DNA of 51,241 nt. It comes from an uncultured Lachnoclostridium sp. (GTDB lineage Bacteria; Bacillota; Clostridia; Lachnospirales; Lachnospiraceae). Where the stretch lies: assembly GCA_944376715.1 (NCBI GenBank), contig CALWDO010000017.1:1-51241 (forward strand). The letters are read 5' to 3'. Below are positions 26,613 through 35,014 of the stretch, in pieces. The translations under genes and the position numbers were made by a program. The notes under the pieces are model-generated. The model saw only the letters and a program-made list of their open reading frames with translations. It was not told where the DNA came from and searched no databases. Within the stretch, counting starts at the first letter, position 1; each line of letters starts with the position of its first letter.

Positions 26613-27889
26613 AGTTTCGCAATCCCCGCATCCACCAGCTTCTGCAGGGATTTCAGAATGCCGAATTTTGCATGCTCCCAGGTCAGTCCTCCCTGGAAAT
26701 AGACTGCATAAGGCGGCTTAATCGGGCCGTCGGCAGACAGCTCTATGGACGATCCCTGGACAAAAGCGCCCGCCGCCATGATCACATCGCTGTCATATCC
26801 CGGCATGGCCCAGGGCTCCGGCTCCACATAACTGTCCACCGGGGCTGCCGCCTGGATCCCCTTGCAGAACTCGATCACGCCTTCCGGCGTCCCAAAGGTA
26901 ATGGACTGAATAATATCATGCCTGTCTTCGCTGCCGTCCGGCAGTACGGAAAAGCCAAGTCTCTCGTAGACATTGGCAGCGAAAATGGCTCCTTTGAGCG
27001 CCCCCGCCGTCACTGTAGGAGCCAGGAAAAATCCCTGATAGAAGGACTGCATGACGCCCAGCGTCGCGCCCACTTCCTTCCCCAGCCCCGGTGATGTCAG
27101 CCGGTAGGCACAGTTTTCTACATATTCCTCTTTTCCTACGATATAACCGCCTATGGGAGCCAGGCCGCCGCCCGGATTCTTGATCAGGGAGCCTACGCAC
27201 AGGTCGGCTCCCACGTCTGTCGGCTCGATCCGCTCCACAAATTCCCCGTAGCAGTTATCCACCATGCAGATCAGATCGGGTCGGATAGATTTTATGAACC
27301 TGATCACGTCTCCGATTTCAGACACCGATAAAGTTTTCCTGGTCTGATATCCCTTCGATCTCTGGATATGAATCATTTTTGTATGTTCACCGATCGCCGC
27401 CCGGATGCCTTCCAGGTCAAAGCTGCTGTCCGGCAGCAGATCCACCTGCCGGTATGTGATACCATACTCTGCCAGACTTCCTTTGGAGGGCCGGATACCA
27501 ATGACTTCTTCCAGAGTATCGTATGGCTTTCCGGAAACTGCCAGCAGCTCGTCGCCCGGACGCAGATTTGCCGCCAGGGCAACTGCCAGCGCATGGGTTC
27601 CGCAAGTAATCTGGGGACGCACCAGCGCAGACTCCGCGTGAAAAGCGGCCGCGTACACTTCCTCCAGCGTATCTCTGCCCAGGTCATTGTAGCCGTAACC
27701 GCTGGTGGCGGCAAAATGGATGTCGCTGACCCGGCAGCGCTGCATGGCGCCCAGCACCTTCAGCTGATTATATTCCGCCGTCTCATCGATGGCGGCAAAC
27801 CTTTCTTTCAGGCTTTCTTCCATCTTCTGTCCGTAGGACCAGGCCTCGCGGCTGATACCCAGGCTTTCATACATTTCTTCCAGATTCAT
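26609..27889 (-). CDS. PLP-dependent methionine gamma-lyase-like protein (COG4100)
   Basis: This 426-residue fold-I PLP enzyme has the lysine motif VGSLIKNPGGG, the aspartate region MVDNCYGEFVE and the N-terminal TSGYGYNDLGRDTLE block typical of proteins called aluminium resistance or methionine gamma-lyase family (YnbB type). Its true substrate is not known. The pairing with miaA (4-nt overlap) is a known Firmicutes arrangement. The ATG at 27889 overlaps the miaA stop. Confidence 0.88.
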   Translation of the reverse strand: MNLEEMYESLGISREAWSYGQKMEESLKERFAAIDETAEYNQLKVLGAMQRCRVSDIHFAATSGYGYNDLGRDTLEEVYAAAFHAESALVRPQITCGTHALAVALAANLRPGDELLAVSGKPYDTLEEVIGIRPSKGSLAEYGITYRQVDLLPDSSFDLEGIRAAIGEHTKMIHIQRSKGYQTRKTLSVSEIGDVIRFIKSIRPDLICMVDNCYGEFVERIEPTDVGADLCVGSLIKNPGGGLAPIGGYIVGKEEYVENCAYRLTSPGLGKEVGATLGVMQSFYQGFFLAPTVTAGALKGAIFAANVYERLGFSVLPDGSEDRHDIIQSITFGTPEGVIEFCKGIQAAAPVDSYVEPEPWAMPGYDSDVIMAAGAFVQGSSIELSADGPIKPPYAVYFQGGLTWEHAKFGILKSLQKLVDAGIAKL

Positions 27890-28833
27890 CGGATCATCTT
27901 CCTCTCTCGCAATATTTCCAGCATGTGGGCGAGAATCGCCTCTTCCTCACACGCATAATCTTCTTTGTTCAGCCAGATCACATCCCGTTCTCTGCGGAAC
28001 CAGGTGAGCTGGCGCTTGGCAAAATGGCGCGTATCTCTTTTCAGAATTTCCACCGCTTCCGGTAAAGTATATTCTCCGTCCAGGTACGCCAGAATCTCCT
28101 TGTAGCCCAGCCCCTGCATGGATACCATCCCCCGCCGGCAGCCCATCTCTTTCAGGCGCATCACCTCATCCACCAGGCCGTTCTCAAGCATCTTGTCAAT
28201 TCTTTTTTCAATCCTGTCGTACAGGACGGTCCGATCTTCATTCAGCACAAAATAAGCAGACCGGTACGGGGACTCCTTCTCCCTCTGCTCTTCATTGTGT
28301 TCTGAGATCTTCTTCCCGGTCAGCCGGTAAAATTCCAGCGCGCGGATGACCCTCTTCACATTATGTTCATGGATCGCCTCCGCAGATTCCGGATCCACTT
28401 TTTTCAGTTCCTCATGGAGCCAGGAAGCTCCCCGGCTCTGCGCCAGCGCCTCAAGTTCCTGTCGGTACGGACTTGCCTCGTTTTCGGTAAAATCGATGTC
28501 ATAAAGGATTGCCTGGATATAAAATCCGGTACCTCCCACCAAAATGGGAATATGTCCATGACTCCGGATCTGCTCCATGGCGCTTTTCGCCATCTGCTGG
28601 AACCGGACTACATGAAATTCTTCCCATGGCTCCAGTTCATCCACCAGATAGTGACGCACGCCCTGCATCTCTTCCGGTCGGATTTTCGCGGAACCGATAT
28701 CCATATGTTTATAAACCTGCATAGAATCCGCGGATATGATCTCTCCGCCCACTGCTTTGGCCAGAGCGATGGACAGCTTTGTCTTTCCCGCCGCCGTCGG
28801 GCCGGTCAGGATAATAAGCGGCTCTTTTTCCAT
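27886..28833 (-). CDS. miaA: tRNA dimethylallyltransferase
   Basis: This 315-residue enzyme transfers a dimethylallyl group to A37 of tRNAs reading UNN codons. The P-loop GPTAAGKT is near the start, followed by the EIISADSMQVYKHMDIG substrate loop, the GGTGFYI motif and the C-terminal RDTRHFAKRQLTWFR block. Three nucleotides separate it from mutL; it overlaps the next gene by 4 nt. The mutS-mutL-miaA order is frequent in bacteria. Confidence 0.97.
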   Translation of the reverse strand: MEKEPLIILTGPTAAGKTKLSIALAKAVGGEIISADSMQVYKHMDIGSAKIRPEEMQGVRHYLVDELEPWEEFHVVRFQQMAKSAMEQIRSHGHIPILVGGTGFYIQAILYDIDFTENEASPYRQELEALAQSRGASWLHEELKKVDPESAEAIHEHNVKRVIRALEFYRLTGKKISEHNEEQREKESPYRSAYFVLNEDRTVLYDRIEKRIDKMLENGLVDEVMRLKEMGCRRGMVSMQGLGYKEILAYLDGEYTLPEAVEILKRDTRHFAKRQLTWFRRERDVIWLNKEDYACEEEAILAHMLEILRERKMIR

Positions 28834-28836
28834 TCT

Positions 28837-30792
28837 TTATACAATCCTTTTAAATTTCTTTTCCAGTTCGTATTTGGTCATGGAGATAATCGTCGGTCTG
28901 CCATGAGGGCAGTTATACGGATTCTCCAGTGTCAGAAGTTCATCGATCAGCGCCTTCGCCTCTGCGGCGGACATGCGGTGATTCCCTTTCACCGCCGCCT
29001 TGCAGGACATGGTCGCCACACGATCCATGAGAGATTCCGAGCTGACATTTCCGGTAATGTCTGACAGGCTGTCCAGAAATTCCATCAGGATCTCATTCTG
29101 CGCCATACCTGGCAGATCCGCCGGAACTGCCCGCACCGCGTACGCCCGGTCCCCAAATTCTTCAATCTCGAATCCCATCTCCGCAAAACAACTCCGATAC
29201 CGCAGAAAAAGTTCCTCTTCCTGCATGCTCAGATTCAGAATGATCGGAGGCGAAAGAATCTGCTGCTGAAACGCGCGCTCTTTCAGGTTCTTCATCAGGC
29301 GCTCATAAAGCACTTTCTCATGAGCCGCGTGCTGGTCAATGATATATAATTTATCCGCATACTGCACCAGCCAATAGGTATCGAATACCTGGCCGATGAT
29401 CTCATGGCGCACCGCCGCTTCCTTTGAGAGCATTTTTCCGTCGAACAGCGTCATCTGCTCTGGCGCCGTTTTCACCGGCGCCGGCTCCGGTGAAACAGTC
29501 TTTTCCCAAACCGGCGTTTCCGGAACAGGCATTTTCGGCGCGGGGCTTTCCTGCACGGAAGCCCCGTATCCATTCTCTTCCTGCACCATATGCCGCTCTT
29601 CTACTCTTTTGCGCATCTGAGCCATGAAATATTCCAGATTTTTTTCCTGAGGAGTCACCGGCTCTTTCACAGGTTCCGGAGTCTTCCACATCTTTTCCAG
29701 CGGGACTTTTCTCTCTTCTTTTTTCTGGGATTCCGGCGTCCAGGGCCGCGCGGCACTTTCCTGTCTCTTCGGCTCTTCGGCAAATTTCACTTCCGGGATC
29801 AGCTCTTTTCCCGACAGAGTGTCCTTCACCGTTCTTTGCAGAAGGTCATAAACCAGGTTTTGGTTGCTGAAACGGATCTCCATTTTGGACGGATGCACAT
29901 TCACATCCAGAAGCCGCCCGTCCACCTGCAGATCCAGGCACACAAACGGGTAGCGGTGCTGCATCATAAAAGTTTTATAGCCGTCCTCGATCCCCTTTGC
30001 CACAATCTTGCTTCGGACAAATCTTCCATTAACAAAATAATTTTCATAATTACGGTTTCCCCTGGATAATTCCGGCTTTCCGATAAAACCTCTGATTCTG
30101 AGCGGTCCCTCCGCGCGATCAACCTCAATCAGGCGCAGCGCCACATCTCTTCCATATACATGGTAGATCACGTCTTCCAGTTTCCCATTGCCCGGTGTCT
30201 GCAGTTTCATCTGCCCGCCGACGATCACCCTGAAAGAAATCTCCGGATGCGACAGAGCCAGATGTGTCATCATCTCATAAACAGCTCCCGCTTCTGCCAT
30301 GTCTGATTTCAGGAATTTTTTTCTGGCCGGAGTATTATAAAAAAGGTTCCGTACAATAAAAGTAGTTCCGTCCGGAGCCCCGATCTCTTCCAGACTCTTC
30401 TGAACTCCGCCTTCAATCACGCACCGGCTTCCCATCGTCTGCTCCCTGGTTTTTGTGATCAGTTCCACCATGGCAACTGCGGAAATACTGGAAAGAGCCT
30501 CCCCCCGGAATCCCAGGGACCGTACTCCCTGCAGATCCTCAGCGCTTCGGATCTTACTTGTAGAGTGACGCAGAAAAGCCAACGGGATGTCGTCCTTCTC
30601 CATTCCGCTTCCGTTGTCTGTGATCCGGATCATGCCAACTCCGCCGTCACGGATTTCCACCGTCACCTGGGACGCTCCCGCATCCACCGCATTTTCCACC
30701 AGTTCTTTTACCACCGAAGCCGGACGTTCTACCACCTCGCCCGCCGCGATCTTGTCAATTGTCTGTTGATCCAGTACTGCGATCTTACCCAT
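28837..30792 (-). CDS. mutL: DNA mismatch repair protein MutL
   Basis: This 651-residue protein has a GHKL ATPase head with GEVVERPASVVKELVENAVD, TDNGSGM, GFRGEAL and FYNTPARKKFL. A Pro-rich linker follows at about 345-460. The C-terminal domain contains DQHAAHEKVLYE, matching the DQHA(X)2E(X)4E endonuclease motif, so it should be a nicking MutL as expected for bacteria without MutH. It works with MutS, encoded 14 nt upstream. Confidence 0.97.
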   Translation of the reverse strand: MGKIAVLDQQTIDKIAAGEVVERPASVVKELVENAVDAGASQVTVEIRDGGVGMIRITDNGSGMEKDDIPLAFLRHSTSKIRSAEDLQGVRSLGFRGEALSSISAVAMVELITKTREQTMGSRCVIEGGVQKSLEEIGAPDGTTFIVRNLFYNTPARKKFLKSDMAEAGAVYEMMTHLALSHPEISFRVIVGGQMKLQTPGNGKLEDVIYHVYGRDVALRLIEVDRAEGPLRIRGFIGKPELSRGNRNYENYFVNGRFVRSKIVAKGIEDGYKTFMMQHRYPFVCLDLQVDGRLLDVNVHPSKMEIRFSNQNLVYDLLQRTVKDTLSGKELIPEVKFAEEPKRQESAARPWTPESQKKEERKVPLEKMWKTPEPVKEPVTPQEKNLEYFMAQMRKRVEERHMVQEENGYGASVQESPAPKMPVPETPVWEKTVSPEPAPVKTAPEQMTLFDGKMLSKEAAVRHEIIGQVFDTYWLVQYADKLYIIDQHAAHEKVLYERLMKNLKERAFQQQILSPPIILNLSMQEEELFLRYRSCFAEMGFEIEEFGDRAYAVRAVPADLPGMAQNEILMEFLDSLSDITGNVSSESLMDRVATMSCKAAVKGNHRMSAAEAKALIDELLTLENPYNCPHGRPTIISMTKYELEKKFKRIV

Positions 30793-30806
30793 CTGCTTTT
30801 AAAGTC

Positions 30807-33461
30807 TCACCACCTGTTCTTCAGTTTATTCTGTAACCGGTAAAGTGTATTCAGAGCGTCCATTGGAGTCATATTGGAAATATCCAGCTCCTGAAGTTCC
30901 TTTACCACGTCGTCGTCTTTCACCGTATCAAATAGGGAAATCTGTTCCAGATCCACCTCATCATATCTCTTCGGTTTATTTTTCTGCTTCGTTTTCGCCC
31001 GGTTCTCCAAGGCAATATCCTTAGCTCTGGCAGAAATATCTGCCTGGCTTAATTCATCCACCAGTTCCTTTGCCCTCGCGATCACGCTGTCCGGAACGCC
31101 GGCCAGCTTTGCCACCTGAATACCATAAGACTTGTCTGCTCCCCCTTTGACAATCTTGCGCAGAAATACAATGTCGTCGCCCTTCTCCTTAACGGCAATG
31201 CAATAATTGTTGACTCCATCCATGGTGCCTTCCAGCTCTGTCAGCTCGTGGTAGTGGGTGGCAAACAGAGTCTTGGCTCCCAGGATCCGTTTGTCCGCAA
31301 TATGTTCGATCACCGCCCAAGCGATGGCAAGTCCGTCAAAAGTGCTCGTGCCGCGTCCGATCTCATCCAGAATCAAAAGACTTTTCGGCGTAGCATTCCG
31401 GAGAATATTGGACACTTCGTTCATCTCCACCATGAAGGTGCTCTGCCCGCTTGCCAGATCGTCCGACGCGCCCACGCGGGTAAAGATACGGTCTACAATA
31501 CCGATATCCGCACTGTCCGCCGGTACGAAACTTCCCACCTGAGCCAGCAGCACGATCAGCGCAGTCTGTCTCATATAGGTGGATTTTCCGGCCATATTGG
31601 GGCCGGTGATCACGGCGATCCGGTTGGCGCCGTTGTCCAGATAGGTATCGTTGGAGATAAACATCTGTCCCGGAAGCATCTGCTCTACCACCGGATGGCG
31701 TCCGCCTCGGATATCGATCACGCCCCGTTCGTTAATCTTCGGCTTCACATAGTGATTCCGGTCCGCCACATAAGCCAGGGAAGCGAACACATCCAGTTTC
31801 GCCACCGCCTTGGCGGTCTTCTGGATCCGGACCACTTCGGACGCGATCCGGTCCCTGATCCCCGTGAACAACTCATACTCCAGAGCGGTCAGTTTTTCTT
31901 CCGCTCCGAGGATCGTGTCCTCCAGTTCTTTCAGTTCCGGCGTAATATATCTTTCCGCATTGGTCAATGTCTGCTTGCGTATATAATCCTCAGGAACCAG
32001 ATCCTTATAAGAATTAGTCACTTCCAGATAATAGCCGAATACCTTGTTGTATTTGATGCGCAGGTTTTTGATCCCCGTCCGCTCCCGTTCTTTCGTCTCG
32101 ATCTGGGCCAGCCAGGATTTACCCTCTGTTTTCGCCTTCCGGAACTTGTCCACATCTTCATTGTAGCCGTCTTTCAAAATATTTCCGTCCCGCACGGACA
32201 CCGGAGGATCCTCCTGAATAGACCGTTCCAGAAGGTCCTGCAGATCTTCCAGCGTATCCAGTTCTCCGCAGATCTCCCGCATCAGCGGCGTCTTAAGTTC
32301 CTGAAGCAGCAGACGGATCGGCGGCAGCATCTGAAGAGACGTCTTGAACGCGATCAGATCTCTGGGATTCGCAGTCTGGTAACTGATCCTGCCGATCAGT
32401 CTCTCCAGGTCGTAGATAGGGCTTAAATATTCCCGAAGCTCTTCCCTGGTGATCATCTGACTGTTCAGTTCTTCGATGGCGTTCAGCCGTCTCTCGATCT
32501 CCTCCCGGTCGATCAGCGGCTGCTCCAGATACCCTCTGAGTGTCCGGGCCCCCATGGCTGTCCTGGTCTTGTCAAGCACCCAGAGAAGAGACCCTCTCTT
32601 CTGTTTCTCCCTCAAGGTCTCCACCAGTTCCAGATTTCTGCGGCTGGAACTGTCGATAACCATATAGTTTCCGGATACATAGGGGATCAGCTTTGACAGG
32701 TGCTCCAGCGATGTCTTCTGAGTTTCGGTCAGATACCTCAGAAGCGCCCCGGCCGCTATGATCCCGCAGCCGAAATCGGAAACGCCCAGCCCTTCCAGAG
32801 ATTTTACATGGAAATGATCCAGAAGTCCCTGTCTGCAGAGATCGTCGTCAAAATACCAGTTTTCCAGAGAATACATGGTGAATCCAAGACGGTCCTTCAT
32901 GTCCTGGAAGTCAATGCCGCTCATCATCAGAGCTTCGTTGCACACTACTTCTCTGGGAGAGAATTTATACATCTCGTCCATCAGTTTCCGCGCCGAATCC
33001 ACTTCCGTGACAAAATAATCGCCGGTCGTTACATCCGCAAAAGAAATACCGAACCGGTCGCTGACATAGACGATACTCATAATATAATTATTTCTGCTTT
33101 CATCCAGAGATTGTTCGCAGATATTAGTCCCCGGCGTCACGATACGCACCACTTCCCGGCGTACCAGTCCTTTTGCCAGGGCAGGATCCTCCATCTGCTC
33201 ACAAATCGCCACCTTATATCCTTTGGATACCAGACGGCTCAAATACCCTTCCACCGCGTGATAGGGAATTCCGCACATGGGAGCCCGCTCTTCCAGACCG
33301 CAGTTTTTTCCGGTCAGCGTCAATTCCAGCTCTTTTGAAGCGATCTTCGCATCGTCGAAAAACATCTCATAAAAATCGCCCAGGCGATAAAATAAAATGC
33401 AGTCCTTGTACTCTTCTTTTGTTTTCATGTACTGCTGCATCATTGGTGTAAGTTCTGCCAC
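30807..33461 (-). CDS. mutS: DNA mismatch recognition protein MutS
   Basis: This 884-residue mismatch sensor has the mismatch-binding motif GDFYEMF near residue 30, the ATPase Walker A GPNMAGKST, and DEIGRGTSTFDG and ATHYHEL further on. GTG 33461 is the preferred start, preceded by GAGAGG at 7 nt and giving the usual MutS N-terminus (M)AELTPMMQQY. The frame stays open upstream, so ATG 33482 or GTG 33533 cannot be fully excluded, but they lack suitable ribosome sites. It heads the 18-gene minus-strand block and has its own promoter and a leader hairpin. Confidence 0.96.
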   Translation of the reverse strand: MAELTPMMQQYMKTKEEYKDCILFYRLGDFYEMFFDDAKIASKELELTLTGKNCGLEERAPMCGIPYHAVEGYLSRLVSKGYKVAICEQMEDPALAKGLVRREVVRIVTPGTNICEQSLDESRNNYIMSIVYVSDRFGISFADVTTGDYFVTEVDSARKLMDEMYKFSPREVVCNEALMMSGIDFQDMKDRLGFTMYSLENWYFDDDLCRQGLLDHFHVKSLEGLGVSDFGCGIIAAGALLRYLTETQKTSLEHLSKLIPYVSGNYMVIDSSSRRNLELVETLREKQKRGSLLWVLDKTRTAMGARTLRGYLEQPLIDREEIERRLNAIEELNSQMITREELREYLSPIYDLERLIGRISYQTANPRDLIAFKTSLQMLPPIRLLLQELKTPLMREICGELDTLEDLQDLLERSIQEDPPVSVRDGNILKDGYNEDVDKFRKAKTEGKSWLAQIETKERERTGIKNLRIKYNKVFGYYLEVTNSYKDLVPEDYIRKQTLTNAERYITPELKELEDTILGAEEKLTALEYELFTGIRDRIASEVVRIQKTAKAVAKLDVFASLAYVADRNHYVKPKINERGVIDIRGGRHPVVEQMLPGQMFISNDTYLDNGANRIAVITGPNMAGKSTYMRQTALIVLLAQVGSFVPADSADIGIVDRIFTRVGASDDLASGQSTFMVEMNEVSNILRNATPKSLLILDEIGRGTSTFDGLAIAWAVIEHIADKRILGAKTLFATHYHELTELEGTMDGVNNYCIAVKEKGDDIVFLRKIVKGGADKSYGIQVAKLAGVPDSVIARAKELVDELSQADISARAKDIALENRAKTKQKNKPKRYDEVDLEQISLFDTVKDDDVVKELQELDISNMTPMDALNTLYRLQNKLKNRW

Positions 33462-33501
33462 AAATTTACCTCTCTTTACCATACCGGCAGGGTTTATCCC
33501 C

Positions 33502-33536
33502 GCAGTGCGCGCCTTTGTTCCCATCTGACGCACTGC
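33502..33536 (-). other. Leader hairpin upstream of mutS
   Basis: In the predicted mutS leader, GCAGTGCG and CGCACTGC form an 8-bp perfect stem with a 19-nt loop. No U-tract follows, so it is not a simple terminator. It may affect mRNA stability or simply be chance structure. Confidence 0.4.
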
Positions 33537-33553
33537 TTATTGTTTTCCCGGAC

Positions 33554-33582
33554 ATTATAGCACAAGGGAAAAATCCGGTAAA
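33554..33582 (-). promoter_or_regulatory. Extended -10 promoter for the mutS-led operon
   Basis: On the minus strand, TTTACC (33577-33582) and a perfect TATAAT (33554-33559) are 17 bp apart, with TG one base before the -10. The -35 lies inside the terminator stem of the preceding exporter operon. The predicted start near 33547 gives an 86-nt leader. Confidence 0.75.
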
Positions 33583-33595
33583 GAAATTTTACCGG
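33569..33595 (-). terminator. Terminator of the first ABC exporter operon
   Basis: Arms CCGGTAAA and TTTACCGG (33588-33595 and 33575-33582) form a perfect 8-bp stem with a 5-nt loop, followed on the minus strand by ATTTTT. The stop codon of the adaptor gene (33589-33591) is part of the stem. Confidence 0.72.
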
Positions 33596-35001
33596 TCTTC
33601 TTTATAGGATTTTCCCGTTGTTTCATCGCCATAATCATAAGATGCAGGGACGACCGCTTTTCCATCGGACACTTCTGCTTCATATGGATTGACAATCACC
33701 TGGTCTCCTTCAGACAGTCCGCCGGTCACTTCTGTCTTTCCGCCGCACTGCAGGCCGGTCTCGATTCCGCAGTATACGGCTTTCCTTCCCCGTACCACAT
33801 AAACGCCCACTTGTCCATCCTCATCCGGCATAACAGCGGAGACCGGAACCTGCAGAACGTGTTCTTTTCTCACAGCCTCAAATTCCACCGTGATTTCCTG
33901 ACCGGCGCCGACTCCTTCCGGAAGATCCGCCTCCAGAATCACCTCGCACCGGCTCTCTTCGATTCCCAGCGCAGACAGTTCCTGTGTGGCGATCTCAGAC
34001 ACGAAAGAAACACTTCCTTCCAGCACAGTTCCATCTGCCAGGGTGAGCGTGGCCTGATCTCCCTCTTCCAAAAGCGATGCCTGCGTGTCCAGAAGGTCCG
34101 CGGACACTTCCATATTCCCGGTCTCATAGATCCGGTACAGCGGCTGGTTTACCTGTACGTAGTCGCCCTCTTCTACCAGAACCTCCCACACCGTTCCTGC
34201 ATAAGGAGCCTCTATTCCATCTTTATCCAGTCTGTTTCTGATCTGTTCCATCTGAATGTCCAGCTGATCTGCCGCCGCCTCTGTACCGGCAGACACCGCG
34301 CTTCCGTTTCCATCCAGAATCCCCAGCTGGCTCTCATAAGAGGCAATCGTATCCTCATAATATGTTCTTGTACTCTCCATCTGAACATTTTCAGCATCTG
34401 CCAGTGCCTGTTCCGCAGACGCTCTTGCTGCTGCCAGAGAACTCAGCTGCGCATTCTCAGAAGGATCGTGAGAATCTGCATATTCATCATACGCCCTCCA
34501 ATAGGCAATATTTGCTCTGGTAAAATTTTCCTGTGCAGCAGCCAGCAGCTCTGCAGCGTTACCATTTTCTCCATAAAGCTGCTCATACTCCAGCTTCAGT
34601 TTCTCCAGTTCGTTCTCCAGCTGCTGTCTGTTCATCACAATCTCTGCCCTTGCTGCGCTGCCGTCTTTCAGCACACCGGTCTTCTGAAGCTCCAGAGACG
34701 CAAGCTGATCCTCCAACTCACCTCTGGCCTCCGAATCATCCAGCTGAATCACATTTTCTCCCGCCTCCGCACGAGCTCCGCTGCGCAGTTTTATCCCTGT
34801 CACCTGACCGGCCAGAGGAGCGCATATATAACTGCTCCGGGCCGGTGTGGCCGTTCCCGATACCGTAAAAGTCTCCGTCAGGTCTCCTACTTTTGCCGGC
34901 TCTGTCTCCACCCGGACCGGGCGGAACAGATACCACAGACCTGCAGACAAAATACACACAGTCATTACCGATGCCAGCACGATTTTTACTTTCTTTTTCA
35001 T
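33589..35001 (-). CDS. HlyD/MacA-like efflux adaptor, first exporter
   Basis: This 470-residue protein has a lysine-rich N-terminus, a membrane anchor at about 6-26, a split lipoyl-like domain starting at ICAPLAGQVTGIKLRSG, a coiled-coil hairpin (about 100-235) and the second lipoyl half GIEAPYAGTVWEVLVEEGDYV, ending in beta-barrel domains. It should bridge the permease to the outside face of the membrane. It follows the permease by 13 nt, with AAGGAG 8 nt before ATG 35001. Substrate unknown. Confidence 0.88.
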   Translation of the reverse strand: MKKKVKIVLASVMTVCILSAGLWYLFRPVRVETEPAKVGDLTETFTVSGTATPARSSYICAPLAGQVTGIKLRSGARAEAGENVIQLDDSEARGELEDQLASLELQKTGVLKDGSAARAEIVMNRQQLENELEKLKLEYEQLYGENGNAAELLAAAQENFTRANIAYWRAYDEYADSHDPSENAQLSSLAAARASAEQALADAENVQMESTRTYYEDTIASYESQLGILDGNGSAVSAGTEAAADQLDIQMEQIRNRLDKDGIEAPYAGTVWEVLVEEGDYVQVNQPLYRIYETGNMEVSADLLDTQASLLEEGDQATLTLADGTVLEGSVSFVSEIATQELSALGIEESRCEVILEADLPEGVGAGQEITVEFEAVRKEHVLQVPVSAVMPDEDGQVGVYVVRGRKAVYCGIETGLQCGGKTEVTGGLSEGDQVIVNPYEAEVSDGKAVVPASYDYGDETTGKSYKEDR

Positions 35002-35014
35002 ATCCGTATCTCCT

